Below, piece by piece: positions 32,913 to 41,413 of a DNA stretch of 64,000 bases; within the stretch, counting starts at the first letter, position 1; the number at the start of each line of letters is the position of its first letter. The notes under the pieces were generated by a model. The model saw only the letters and a list, made by a program, of their open reading frames with translations. It was not told the origin of the DNA and made no database searches. A program made the translations under genes and the position numbers. Source of the stretch: JAVBJN01 sp031546985 (GTDB lineage: Bacteria; Bacteroidota; Bacteroidia; Chitinophagales; Chitinophagaceae); NCBI GenBank assembly GCA_031546985.1, contig JAVBJN010000077.1, forward strand, positions 65,447 through 129,446, written 5' to 3'.

Positions 32913-32961
32913 TGCGTGTATACCAATATTTTTGCAGGACTATAAGATAAAACCAATACGG

Positions 32962-33609
32962 ATGAACTATTTTATAATCGGAGATGTGCATGGCTGTTAT
33001 TTTACATTTTGTAAAATGCTGGAGCATTGGGATAGCGACCAGGAATTGCTGGTTTCGGTAGGCGATCTTATTGACAGAGGTAACTACAGCGCGTTGATGG
33101 TTCAAAAATGCATGGAATTGTCGCAAGCGAATAACAATGCGTTGTTTATAAAAGGAAACCATGAAGCAGAATTTGTGCAGCACGTCATCTACGGGTACAA
33201 TAAAAACTGGGTGGACCAGTGCGGGCAAAAAACACTGGATGATTTTAAAGCTGCGGGAATGGAGCTTAACCCAATTGCAGAATGGATGAAAGCGATGCCT
33301 CTTAAATTTGAATCTGATACCCTGCTGGTAAGCCATGCCGGAATTTCGGAAATTCAAAACCCGTATGACGAAAACCATAACGACAGCGTGCTCTGGAACA
33401 GGAAAGCGTTAAAGAATATTGGTAAAATGCAGATTCATGGGCATACACCATTGAAAAGAGATACACCTGCTTACACGGCCAGTTCCAACTCCTGGAATAT
33501 TGATACCGGTGCTTGTTACGGATATGGCCTTACTGCGCTAAGAGTTAATGCGGAAGGGGTAGTAACGGAGCATCTCTTTGTAAAAACCGACCCGCGTGAT
33601 ATGGCATAA
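32962..33609 (+). CDS. Calcineurin-like metallophosphatase (ApaH/PrpE type)
   Basis: The ATG for MNYFIIGDVHGCYFTF gives 215 residues; an earlier in-frame ATG adds ten residues without family similarity. The motifs GDVHGCY (about 7-13), GDLIDRG (about 34-40), GNHEAEF (about 63-69) and HGHTP (about 160) supply the two-metal site of PPP-type phosphatases. Homologs act as protein Ser/Thr phosphatases or Ap4A hydrolases; the substrate cannot be decided. It ends before a bidirectional terminator shared with the converging aminotransferase gene. Confidence 0.85.
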   Translation: MNYFIIGDVHGCYFTFCKMLEHWDSDQELLVSVGDLIDRGNYSALMVQKCMELSQANNNALFIKGNHEAEFVQHVIYGYNKNWVDQCGQKTLDDFKAAGMELNPIAEWMKAMPLKFESDTLLVSHAGISEIQNPYDENHNDSVLWNRKALKNIGKMQIHGHTPLKRDTPAYTASSNSWNIDTGACYGYGLTALRVNAEGVVTEHLFVKTDPRDMA

Positions 33610-33645
33610 ACGGGCTATGCTCATTTTTATGATAGCCAAAAATTA

Positions 33646-33676
33646 AAGGTTCCCGAATAGCACGGGAACCTTTATT
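33646..33676. terminator. Bidirectional terminator
   Basis: AAAGGTTCCCG and CGGGAACCTTT form an 11-bp perfect stem with a short loop between two converging genes. Confidence 0.85.
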
Positions 33677-33695
33677 GCTTTATGGTTTAGCTTAT

Positions 33696-35003
33696 TTACT
33701 TGCCATTTTTTTGTGTGGCTATAGCAGTGATGGCTGCAATCAGTTTGTCCAGGTCTTTAAGTTTGGTATACACATGCGGCGTGATTCTTACACAGCGAAT
33801 GTTTTCTATATTGGTTACTACTGTTGTATGAATTCTATAAGTAGTAATCAGCGAATGGTTTAAACTATCTATTGATACGGAGTCGACAGTAACACCGCAG
33901 ATGGCACATCCATAAGCCGGGTTGAGCGATGTTGTTATGTTTACACCAGGGATCTTTTTAACCGCATTGGCCCAGTAACAGGTGAGGTAATGCAATCTTT
34001 CCTGTTTGCGTTTGGTGCCAATTGCGTTGTGAAAATTTATGGCTTCGCCGATAGCCTGTTCAATAGGAATACTGCGGGTACCCAGCTCTTCAAATTTCCG
34101 GATATCATCACTCTCTGGTTTGTTGGCGCTGGCGAGTGGCCATAATGCTGCAATTTTCGATTTTCTAACCCAGAGCATGCCACTCCCAACCGGAGCACTC
34201 AGGAATTTATGCAGGCTGGTTGCAAAATAATCGCAACCAAGATCCGGAATATTAAAGTCGAGCAAGCCAAAGGAATGTGCGCCATCTACAAGTGTTTCTA
34301 CGCCTTTCCTGGCTGCCATTTCGGTTATTTTCTTTACCGGGAGAATTTGCCCCATCCAGTTAATGACATGTGTAATGTGGAGTAATTTGGTTCGGGGAGT
34401 AATGGCATTTTCGTATGCTTTCACGATGGCATCATCATCCTCTATTGGAAATTTAAAGCTGATTTGTTTGTAGATAATGCCGTCTCTGGCAGCCCTTTGT
34501 TTCCATGAATTAATTACATGAACATAGTCTTGCTGGCAGCCAATTACTTCATCTCCTTTTTTTAACGGTAAACCATAAACAATGGTGTTTAACCCTTCGC
34601 TGCAATTGCGGTTTATTGCAATTTCTTCTGCTGATGCACCCGCCAGATCTGCCAATTTCTCTCTGAGGGGTTCACGTCCGAGATCGAGCACGCGCCACAT
34701 ATAATAAGATGGCCCTTCATTCACCAGTTTATTATACCGGTCCAGGGCATCCTGCACAATTCTTGGAGCCGGACTTACTCCGCCGTTGTTAAGATTTATG
34801 ATAGAGGGATTTACCGAATATGCTTGTTGTATAACCGACCAGTAGTCCTCATCACCAGCCAATTCATTGGCTGGTATTCCTTCTTTTTGCTGGTTAATGA
34901 GTTCAAAATCCAACGCATGTGCCTCGTTAAAAAGACTGTTGACCGAAAACGCACCAACCAGCATACCAGCTTTCTGCAAAAAGGATCTACGGGAGCTGTT
35001 CAT
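33696..35003 (-). CDS. Class V aminotransferase (isopenicillin N epimerase-like), exported
   Basis: Starting at the ATG of MNSSRRSFLQKAGMLVGAFS gives 435 residues; the S-R-R-S-F-L motif and following hydrophobic segment resemble a twin-arginine signal. The fold-type I PLP enzyme core is visible: NRNCSEGLNTI near the cofactor phosphate, DGAHSFG with the pyridine-binding Asp, and TSLHKFLSAPVGSGM with the Schiff-base Lys at about 265. Family members include isopenicillin N epimerase-like and cysteine desulfurase-like enzymes; the substrate is unknown. TAT export fits a protein folded with its cofactor. Confidence 0.8.
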   Translation of the reverse strand: MNSSRRSFLQKAGMLVGAFSVNSLFNEAHALDFELINQQKEGIPANELAGDEDYWSVIQQAYSVNPSIINLNNGGVSPAPRIVQDALDRYNKLVNEGPSYYMWRVLDLGREPLREKLADLAGASAEEIAINRNCSEGLNTIVYGLPLKKGDEVIGCQQDYVHVINSWKQRAARDGIIYKQISFKFPIEDDDAIVKAYENAITPRTKLLHITHVINWMGQILPVKKITEMAARKGVETLVDGAHSFGLLDFNIPDLGCDYFATSLHKFLSAPVGSGMLWVRKSKIAALWPLASANKPESDDIRKFEELGTRSIPIEQAIGEAINFHNAIGTKRKQERLHYLTCYWANAVKKIPGVNITTSLNPAYGCAICGVTVDSVSIDSLNHSLITTYRIHTTVVTNIENIRCVRITPHVYTKLKDLDKLIAAITAIATQKNGK

Positions 35004-35277
35004 GTTTTTGACAGAAAGATAAAAACAAATATTCAAGTGCCTGTAAGGTTCAATAGAATGGAGGATTCAGCAGTATCTGCGCTTTAAAACGGCAGGTTGG
35101 GTTATGCAATTCATAATCAAGACGTTCTGGTTCATATAAAAAATCTTCTGCTGTCTTCCCCAACGCCTAATGCTTTAAACATGTCTTTGAAATTGAATAA
35201 GCCCGATACCGCAACCAGATAGGATGTGGCACCTCCGGCATTTTTATTTACAAATACCTGATTAAACTTTACCGATT

Positions 35278-36858
35278 ATGAAAACGCTTACCGTACTTGC
35301 TGGCATTGCATTATCCTTGCCCGCGGCACATGCACAATCCCTCGGCCCTGATGTAAGTTTCGGAAATAACGGATTGGTTGTAACGGCACAGCAAACCAAA
35401 TCGAGCGTTATTCAAGCCTCTGTTATTCAAAGTGATGGACGCATTATTGCAGCAGGTATGAGCTATGATAACACCCAGCATTCCTTTTTAACCCGTTATC
35501 TTGCGGATGGTACGCTGGATCTTAGTTTTGGGGTGCAGGGTATGGTAAACCTGGTAGTAGGCTGGAACGATTTTATTAATGATGTAATTGTACAAACAGA
35601 CGGGAAAATTACGGTAGCAGGTAACCAAATTGAAAAAACAGAAGACCCTGTTACCGGTGGCGTTACAATGACCAGTAAACCGTTTTTAGCGCGTTTTTTA
35701 CAAAATGGCACACTTGATCCCGCTTTTGGAGTGAATGGTGTTCATCACCTCGATATTCTTGATATTTATTCTAACCGGCAGGTAGTGGGCATTGTACAAT
35801 TGCCTGATGGCAGGTTGATCGCCGGCGGTTCTGTTTTTCCGGGAGGCACGTCTTCAATGGCTTTGGTGGCGCTTCATACCGATGGCAGTTACGACCTTAC
35901 CTTTGGATCGAATGGTTTGGGTACTTACCAGGCTGCACCGGGTATAGATGCCACGCTTTATGATATGGCTATGTTCGAGGGCGGCAAACTGGTACTCGCC
36001 GGTACATCTGGCGTAGCTTCGCTCACGGCACCTTCCAATACCAGTATGGCATTGATTAGTGTAAACCCGAATGGTACGTATAATACTGGTTTTTCCAGTA
36101 ATGGTATGATGGAGCTTCCGCTTTCAACCACACCTAATCCATTTGACTTAGCCACAAATATACAGGTGCTGGGCAGCGGCAAAATTCTTGTTTCCGGGGG
36201 GGCATCTGGTAAGCTGGCATTGGTGCAGTTACATTCGGATGGTTCCATGGATGCTTCTTTTGGCCTGAATGGTATACTGGTAGATGCGAGCCGCCCTGTA
36301 GCAGATGGCGTGGGAGTACTGGCATCGGGAGATATAATGGTTTCGGGACTTAAGCGCAACAATAATCCTTACTCTACCGATGTAACGCTAAGTAAGTATA
36401 GCGCTGCCGGTGTTATAGACGCTTCTTTTGGTACTGCAGGCAGTATGGTCTTAGATCAGTCCAAAAGTGACCGTGCCTATAAACTAATAGTGCAGCCGGA
36501 TGATAAAATTGTGCTTGCAGGCCATTCAGAGGATGTGGGTACACAAAACGTAAGTTTTACGCTGTGGCGGTTGGCCAATGCAGCAGCGCCAAATGGCATT
36601 AAAGGTGCAACAATAGCCTCGCTGCAACCCCGGTTGTACCCCAATCCAACCAATAGCGATGTAACCTTGTCTTTTCCGCAGATTCCGGAGCAGCCCCTTA
36701 CCATTAGAATATTGGATGTGCAGGGACGGCAGGTATCATCCGGTACTATAAAAGACCAGCACACAACCCTTTCTTTATCTGGCCTGGCTACAGGTGTGTA
36801 TACCGCACAATTAACCGCCACATCGGGCACCCAATCGTTTAAGCTGATTAAGCAGTAA
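35278..36858 (+). CDS. T9SS-sorted protein with delta-60 repeats
   Basis: This encodes 526 residues with signal peptide MKTLTVLAGIALSLPAAHA. Six or more repeats of about 60 residues carry the pattern [LIYM]-D-x-[SAT]-F-G-x-x-G (LDLSFGVQG, LDPAFGVNG, YDLTFGSNG, MDASFGLNG, IDASFGTAG), the delta-60 repeat that builds a propeller-like surface domain. The end (about 450-526) is a Por-type sorting tail (LYPNPTNSDVTLSF, LATGVYTAQL). It is probably a cell-surface or secreted structural or binding protein; the ligand is unknown. Confidence 0.85.
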   Translation: MKTLTVLAGIALSLPAAHAQSLGPDVSFGNNGLVVTAQQTKSSVIQASVIQSDGRIIAAGMSYDNTQHSFLTRYLADGTLDLSFGVQGMVNLVVGWNDFINDVIVQTDGKITVAGNQIEKTEDPVTGGVTMTSKPFLARFLQNGTLDPAFGVNGVHHLDILDIYSNRQVVGIVQLPDGRLIAGGSVFPGGTSSMALVALHTDGSYDLTFGSNGLGTYQAAPGIDATLYDMAMFEGGKLVLAGTSGVASLTAPSNTSMALISVNPNGTYNTGFSSNGMMELPLSTTPNPFDLATNIQVLGSGKILVSGGASGKLALVQLHSDGSMDASFGLNGILVDASRPVADGVGVLASGDIMVSGLKRNNNPYSTDVTLSKYSAAGVIDASFGTAGSMVLDQSKSDRAYKLIVQPDDKIVLAGHSEDVGTQNVSFTLWRLANAAAPNGIKGATIASLQPRLYPNPTNSDVTLSFPQIPEQPLTIRILDVQGRQVSSGTIKDQHTTLSLSGLATGVYTAQLTATSGTQSFKLIKQ

Positions 36859-36877
36859 TATTTACCTTGATAGAAGT

Positions 36878-36922
36878 ATGAAAAACCCCCGGATAGCAGA
36901 AATTGCCGTCCGGGGGTTTACC
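36878..36922. terminator. Bidirectional terminator
   Basis: AAAACCCCCGGA and TCCGGGGGTTT form a long GC-rich stem between converging genes. Confidence 0.85.
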
Positions 36923-36939
36923 TTTAAACGCTGGTTGGT

Positions 36940-38376
36940 TTACTGCACCACCGTAAATTTAATGACCTTGCGTGCGTTTTTAGCATTGCATTGAACAAGG
37001 TAGAGTCCGCTGTTAATATCCGTAAGGTCTATTGTTATTTTCTGGTTTTCAGAACCTTTTCCGTTGTATATTTTTTTGATGATTCTGCCCTGCATATCGG
37101 TGAGTACAATGTCTAAATCTTCATGGCCGGGCGTATTCAGCAAAAGCCAGGCTGTGTGCGATGCCGGGTTGGGGTACAATTGCATACCGATGGCTGCATT
37201 TTTGCTGATGTTGGGTACCCCGGTAACATAATTACATGCCGGAAAAGTATCGGCAACCGATGGCGTAAGGTTGCGGCCATACCGGTAAAGCGTATCAAAA
37301 ATGGTAAGCATGTTTACAGTAGGCGTGCCATCGCCATTGGTTAAAACGATAACACCGGTTTGGTTGGTGTAGTTAAAAAACATAGCGGTAGATACACCGG
37401 CATCTCCGCCGGTATGTCCCCATAACGTTTCATTGTCCACCGTGTATTTGCTGAAAAATATACCCTGGCCTGTGTTCAGGGGCGTTTGTGGTGTCATCAT
37501 ATAAGCCACGGTAGCGCTGTCGAGTATCCGGGTGTTTTGGTATTGGCCATACTGCATGTACATGGTCATAAAGCGGGCCAGTGCTGTAATATTGGTACGC
37601 AATTGCCCATCGGGATAATCGGCATAGCCATACAGTCCAGCATCGGTAAGTGTACTGCCATCCCACATATAAGGCCGGGCAATAAGTGTAGTATCGGATA
37701 TCCCTGCCAGTTTATACGAAGTATGATCCATGCAGAGTTTCTGAAAAATGGCAGTGTCGCAATAATGCGCAAAATCGTCGCCGGTAATGCGTTGCACCAG
37801 GTAGGCGGCAAGTGTAGCGCCAATGTTGGAATAGCTGTGGGACTTGCCCATGTGGTAAGCGTAGAAATTGCCGGTAGCGCTGTAAAGGTTACCGCCGGGC
37901 ACCAGGTAATTGCGCAGCAAAGTATCCAGGCTCATGGGCGAGTCGCCGTACATATACAATGAACCCATAACCGCATTGTTGTCTTTAATGCCGGATGTAT
38001 GCATGGCCAGCATCCGGAAGGTTACAGAATCGTTGGCGTGTACGGGGTGGTACACCTGGAATGGGAGATAACTGTTGATATTGTCGTCGAGTTGAAAAGC
38101 GCCTTTCTCCCACAGTTGCATGAGCGCAGTGGCAATAACGGTTTTGGAAATGGAAGCCATCATGAACAGCGTTTGCCGGCTTACATCCTGGTTTTGGGCA
38201 ATATTGGCTTTGCCCCAGTTTTGCTGGTACATCCAATGCCCGTCTTTGATAATAACGGCATTGGCCCCCGGCGTGTAAGCATTGTTCAATATGTCTTGCA
38301 TGTAAGTAGCAGAGGGCTGTGCATGCGCCAGCCCTGAGAGTAAGAGCGGAAGTGCAAAGGCGAATAACTTTTTCAT
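36940..38376 (-). CDS. Beta-lactamase-family serine hydrolase with T9SS tail
   Basis: This encodes 478 residues with signal peptide MKKLFAFALPLLLSGLAHA. The class C/penicillin-binding fold shows Ser and Lys in MASISKTVI (S-x-x-K, about 73-76), Tyr in HSYSNIG (about 179) and WGHTGGDAG (about 317) in place of K-T-G. Family members are D-aminopeptidases, esterases or carboxypeptidases rather than true beta-lactamases. The last 80 residues (LYPNPASHTAWLLL, NSGLYLVQC) are a Por-type sorting domain, so the enzyme is surface-exposed or secreted. Confidence 0.87.
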   Translation of the reverse strand: MKKLFAFALPLLLSGLAHAQPSATYMQDILNNAYTPGANAVIIKDGHWMYQQNWGKANIAQNQDVSRQTLFMMASISKTVIATALMQLWEKGAFQLDDNINSYLPFQVYHPVHANDSVTFRMLAMHTSGIKDNNAVMGSLYMYGDSPMSLDTLLRNYLVPGGNLYSATGNFYAYHMGKSHSYSNIGATLAAYLVQRITGDDFAHYCDTAIFQKLCMDHTSYKLAGISDTTLIARPYMWDGSTLTDAGLYGYADYPDGQLRTNITALARFMTMYMQYGQYQNTRILDSATVAYMMTPQTPLNTGQGIFFSKYTVDNETLWGHTGGDAGVSTAMFFNYTNQTGVIVLTNGDGTPTVNMLTIFDTLYRYGRNLTPSVADTFPACNYVTGVPNISKNAAIGMQLYPNPASHTAWLLLNTPGHEDLDIVLTDMQGRIIKKIYNGKGSENQKITIDLTDINSGLYLVQCNAKNARKVIKFTVVQ

Positions 38377-38820
38377 AATCAGTTTAAGTTTTTAGGTGAA
38401 CCAATGTATAATGACAGTCGCGGTTCATTTTGAGGCAAGGGTATTCGTTCTCATTCCAATTTTATGTTGTTACCCGCAGCACATGGGTGCTGTAATAGTA
38501 ATATACAGGTGTTCTTTATATGAGATTTGCTTTTTGGGATGAGTGGTCAGATAAGTGTTTGAAATGTTTTTTGCAAGCCTATCCGGTTACCATACCATTG
38601 CCACCATACAACAGTTTATGCTTCTGTTTGTATCGCTAAATACATTAGTCAGCGTGGTTAATCGTTTAACGAACAGATTTGTGAATAGTTACATTAAAAT
38701 TGATGATCTATCGGTATCGCTTTGTGCACAGTCTTATTTGAATTTGGTTTTATTTAATATTATATTTAGTATAGGTTTTATTTGTTCCGGTCATTTGTCT
38801 ACCAAATAAATTGCTGTACC
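38377..38820. other. Divergent intergenic region, no gene seen
   Basis: This 444-base AT-rich gap separates the hydrolase gene and the mechanosensitive channel gene, which point away from each other, so it must hold both promoters. I see no repeat, RNA gene or convincing small ORF. Confidence 0.6.
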
Positions 38821-40671
38821 ATGAGAAGGTTGCTTTTATGTCTTTTTTGTTTTGGCTGGGTTATGCAAGGCTGGAGTCAGAGCGATTCTACCACCAAAGT
38901 CGCCAGCGATGCTACTGCCCAGGAAACACAGCTTAAAGTAATGCAGTCGGAGCAGCAGCTCGATTCGTTAAAGCAGCGGGAGCTGGTACAGTCGATACAG
39001 ACTTTGCCCGATGCCGATTCTGCAAAGCGTGGCGCGCTTAACAGGGAGTTGCAGCAACTACAGCAAAAACAACTGGCATCACAACAGCAATTAAAAAATA
39101 AAGTAGACTCCCTGCGTAAGACGGTAACCGGGTATCCTGTTGTGCCATTCAGAGATACATTGTTTTACATTTATTACCGATCCGGCTCTATACCCGCCGG
39201 TGAGCGGGCCCAGCTCATTGCCACGCGCATAGATAAGCTGGCCGATGATTATTTTTTTTCGTCCGACTCGCTAACGGTAACCCGTGAAGATGAAACCTGG
39301 GATGTAAAATACAAGCTGTTCCCCATTGTAAGTGTATCGCATATGGATGCGTTGTGGGCGGGCATGTCCGGCGATTCTCTGGCGCGGGAGTTCAGGAATA
39401 AAATAGCCGCTGCCGTAGTGCAGCGTAAGGCAGAAACGAGCTGGCTTACCATTCTAAAAGAAATTGGCTGGGCCTCCCTGGTGCTTATAGGCATGGCGCT
39501 GGTGGTGTGGTTTATTAACCGTTTGTTCCGAAAGCTCTTCGGGTTTTTACATGCCAGGAAAATGCAATGGTTCAAAGGTATCCGTATCCGTGATTACCAG
39601 CTGTTTGCACCCGAGAAGGAATTGTCAATGATCATTTCTGTACTTAATTTACTGAAATGGATTTTGATCATCATTGCCATATACCTTGCGCTGCCATTGC
39701 TGTTCAGCATCTTTCCGGATACCCGCGATATCGCTACACGATTAATAGCTTATGTCGTATCTCCGGTGCGCCGTATTTTACTGGCCGTGTGGAACTATTT
39801 GCCCAACCTGTTTACCATTCTCGTAATTGTAATTCTTTTCCGGTATGTGCTCAAGGCATTGAAGTTTGGAAAAATGGAGGTAGAGCGGGGCGCGTTGGTT
39901 ATTCCTGGTTTTTACGCAGATTGGGCCAATCCTACTTTTCAGATCGTGCGGGTATTGGTCCTGGCGTTTATGCTGGTGGTTATATTTCCTTACCTGCCCG
40001 GGTCAGATTCTCCGGTGTTTAGAGGGGTATCTGTTTTTTTAGGTTTCCTGTTTACATTTGGTTCTGCCGGTTCATTGTCTAATGCTATTGCGGGAATTGT
40101 ATTAACGTATATGCGTTTGTTTAAGATTGGCGACCGGGTGCAGGTGGGCGAAGTAACGGGTGATGTAATTGAGAGGTCTTTGTTGGTTACCCGTATTCGT
40201 ACCACCAAGAATGAAGTAATTTCCATTCCCAACTCTACGGTTATGAGCGGGCATACGGTAAACTACAGCAGTGATGCGCTTACCGCCGGGTTGATTTTAC
40301 ACACTACAGTAACCATTGGCTACGATGCGCCGTGGCGTACGGTGCATGAATTACTCATTAACGCGGCATTGGCTACTACCGACATTCTTACCCAACCGGC
40401 GCCGTTTGTATTGCAAACAGAACTGAACGATTTTTATGTAAGCTACCAGATCAATGCCTATACCCGTAACCCTAACCGGCAGGCGGGCATTTATTCCGAT
40501 CTGCACCAGAACATACAAGATAAGTTTAACGAAGGCGGAGTAGAAATTATGTCGCCACATTACCGGGCTATGCGCGATGGCAATATGGTAACGATTCCTG
40601 CAGATTATCTGCCACCCGAATATGTGCGGCCTGGTTTTAAGGTAGAACAGGACGATAAAAAGAGTGAATAA
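38821..40671 (+). CDS. MscS-family mechanosensitive ion channel
   Basis: The ATG of MRRLLLCLFCFGWVMQGW gives 616 residues with a signal peptide. A Gln-rich periplasmic coiled region (about 40-110) precedes several membrane helices. The conserved MscS pore and beta domain follow at about 400-490: LGFLFTFGSAGSLSNAIAG, then KIGDRVQV, then a segment ending SIPNSTVMSG. The final part is the cytoplasmic vestibule. The long N-terminus is typical of MscK/YnaI-like members. It releases solutes under hypoosmotic stress. A strong terminator follows. Confidence 0.9.
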   Translation: MRRLLLCLFCFGWVMQGWSQSDSTTKVASDATAQETQLKVMQSEQQLDSLKQRELVQSIQTLPDADSAKRGALNRELQQLQQKQLASQQQLKNKVDSLRKTVTGYPVVPFRDTLFYIYYRSGSIPAGERAQLIATRIDKLADDYFFSSDSLTVTREDETWDVKYKLFPIVSVSHMDALWAGMSGDSLAREFRNKIAAAVVQRKAETSWLTILKEIGWASLVLIGMALVVWFINRLFRKLFGFLHARKMQWFKGIRIRDYQLFAPEKELSMIISVLNLLKWILIIIAIYLALPLLFSIFPDTRDIATRLIAYVVSPVRRILLAVWNYLPNLFTILVIVILFRYVLKALKFGKMEVERGALVIPGFYADWANPTFQIVRVLVLAFMLVVIFPYLPGSDSPVFRGVSVFLGFLFTFGSAGSLSNAIAGIVLTYMRLFKIGDRVQVGEVTGDVIERSLLVTRIRTTKNEVISIPNSTVMSGHTVNYSSDALTAGLILHTTVTIGYDAPWRTVHELLINAALATTDILTQPAPFVLQTELNDFYVSYQINAYTRNPNRQAGIYSDLHQNIQDKFNEGGVEIMSPHYRAMRDGNMVTIPADYLPPEYVRPGFKVEQDDKKSE

Positions 40672-40710
40672 CAAAACAGAGCGGCGCAATAGCCGCTCTG
40701 TTTTGTTATA
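40672..40710 (+). terminator. Terminator after mechanosensitive channel gene
   Basis: AAACAGAGCGGC and GCCGCTCTGTTT form a 12-bp stem with a six-base loop, then T-rich bases. Confidence 0.85.
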
Positions 40711-40794
40711 AAAATCATAACCATTACTGAATAAAATGTTTGGGTGATGAATGCGATTGTCTGCTGCACCATCACCTGTCTGGTTTGTTATTGT

Positions 40795-41265
40795 TTATTG
40801 TATAGTGCCAAAGCCAATATGGCTGTATACATCAGAAGTTACTGTACCGCTTGCTGGGTAGGGGCCGTAATCAGATATCATAACGGCTATTCTTTGCCCG
40901 GTCATGTAGGCAAAGTTGTTGTGCACCACAAAGGTATTGTTGGCAGGGTTATGTGTAGTGGTGAAAGGTCCTGCCCATGCAGAGGTAATGGTGTTGCTGG
41001 CATCTATAAGGCAGTAATAGGCATCGCCGGTTGTTTGCAACATGTATATCATGTCGAAATTAAAGGTGATAGCCAGATCCATATTGCCGGTAAAATGGTT
41101 GTAGCCTTGCGTTACACTGGTTACAATAGGGTAATACCTGGGGGCCAGGGCGGCTGTTTGGGCAGAAGGCTGGTTGGAGGAGGAAACAGGTTGGAGCGGA
41201 TCTGATTTCTTACAGCTGGTGGCTGCCATCATGCAGGCTGCAGACAGATAAAGCAATTTTTTCAT
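40795..41265 (-). CDS. Predicted lipoprotein, unknown function
   Basis: This encodes 156 residues. MKKLLYLSAACMMAATSCKK is a lipoprotein signal with Cys at about 18, followed by a Ser/Gln-rich linker. The mature domain is beta-rich with aromatic residues and no recognised family. The gene stands alone and diverges from the subtilase at 41414; the shared 150-base gap must hold both promoters. Outer-membrane or periplasmic anchoring is likely from the lipobox only. Confidence 0.65.
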   Translation of the reverse strand: MKKLLYLSAACMMAATSCKKSDPLQPVSSSNQPSAQTAALAPRYYPIVTSVTQGYNHFTGNMDLAITFNFDMIYMLQTTGDAYYCLIDASNTITSAWAGPFTTTHNPANNTFVVHNNFAYMTGQRIAVMISDYGPYPASGTVTSDVYSHIGFGTIQ

Positions 41266-41413
41266 ATTGTTAAATGGTTTAGGTTATAAATATAATGATA
41301 TGTAAACACTCCTTCAATTAATCTTTAACTCCTCGTTTGGACGGCTATTATTGCTGCAAATGGTGAAATTTTAACATTAAATATTATTTTAGTTTCTCAT
41401 TTTAAGAAAAGCT

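Noticed and set aside
38555..38809. An 84-residue hydrophobic frame ahead of the mechanosensitive channel gene
   Set aside because: It ends just before the MscS-type start, lacks a clear ribosome site and resembles chance coding in an AT-rich promoter gap.
40795..41205. Plus-strand 153-residue frame opposite the lipoprotein gene
   Set aside because: The minus-strand lipoprotein has a proper lipobox; the plus-strand product is Cys/Gly/His-rich noise.
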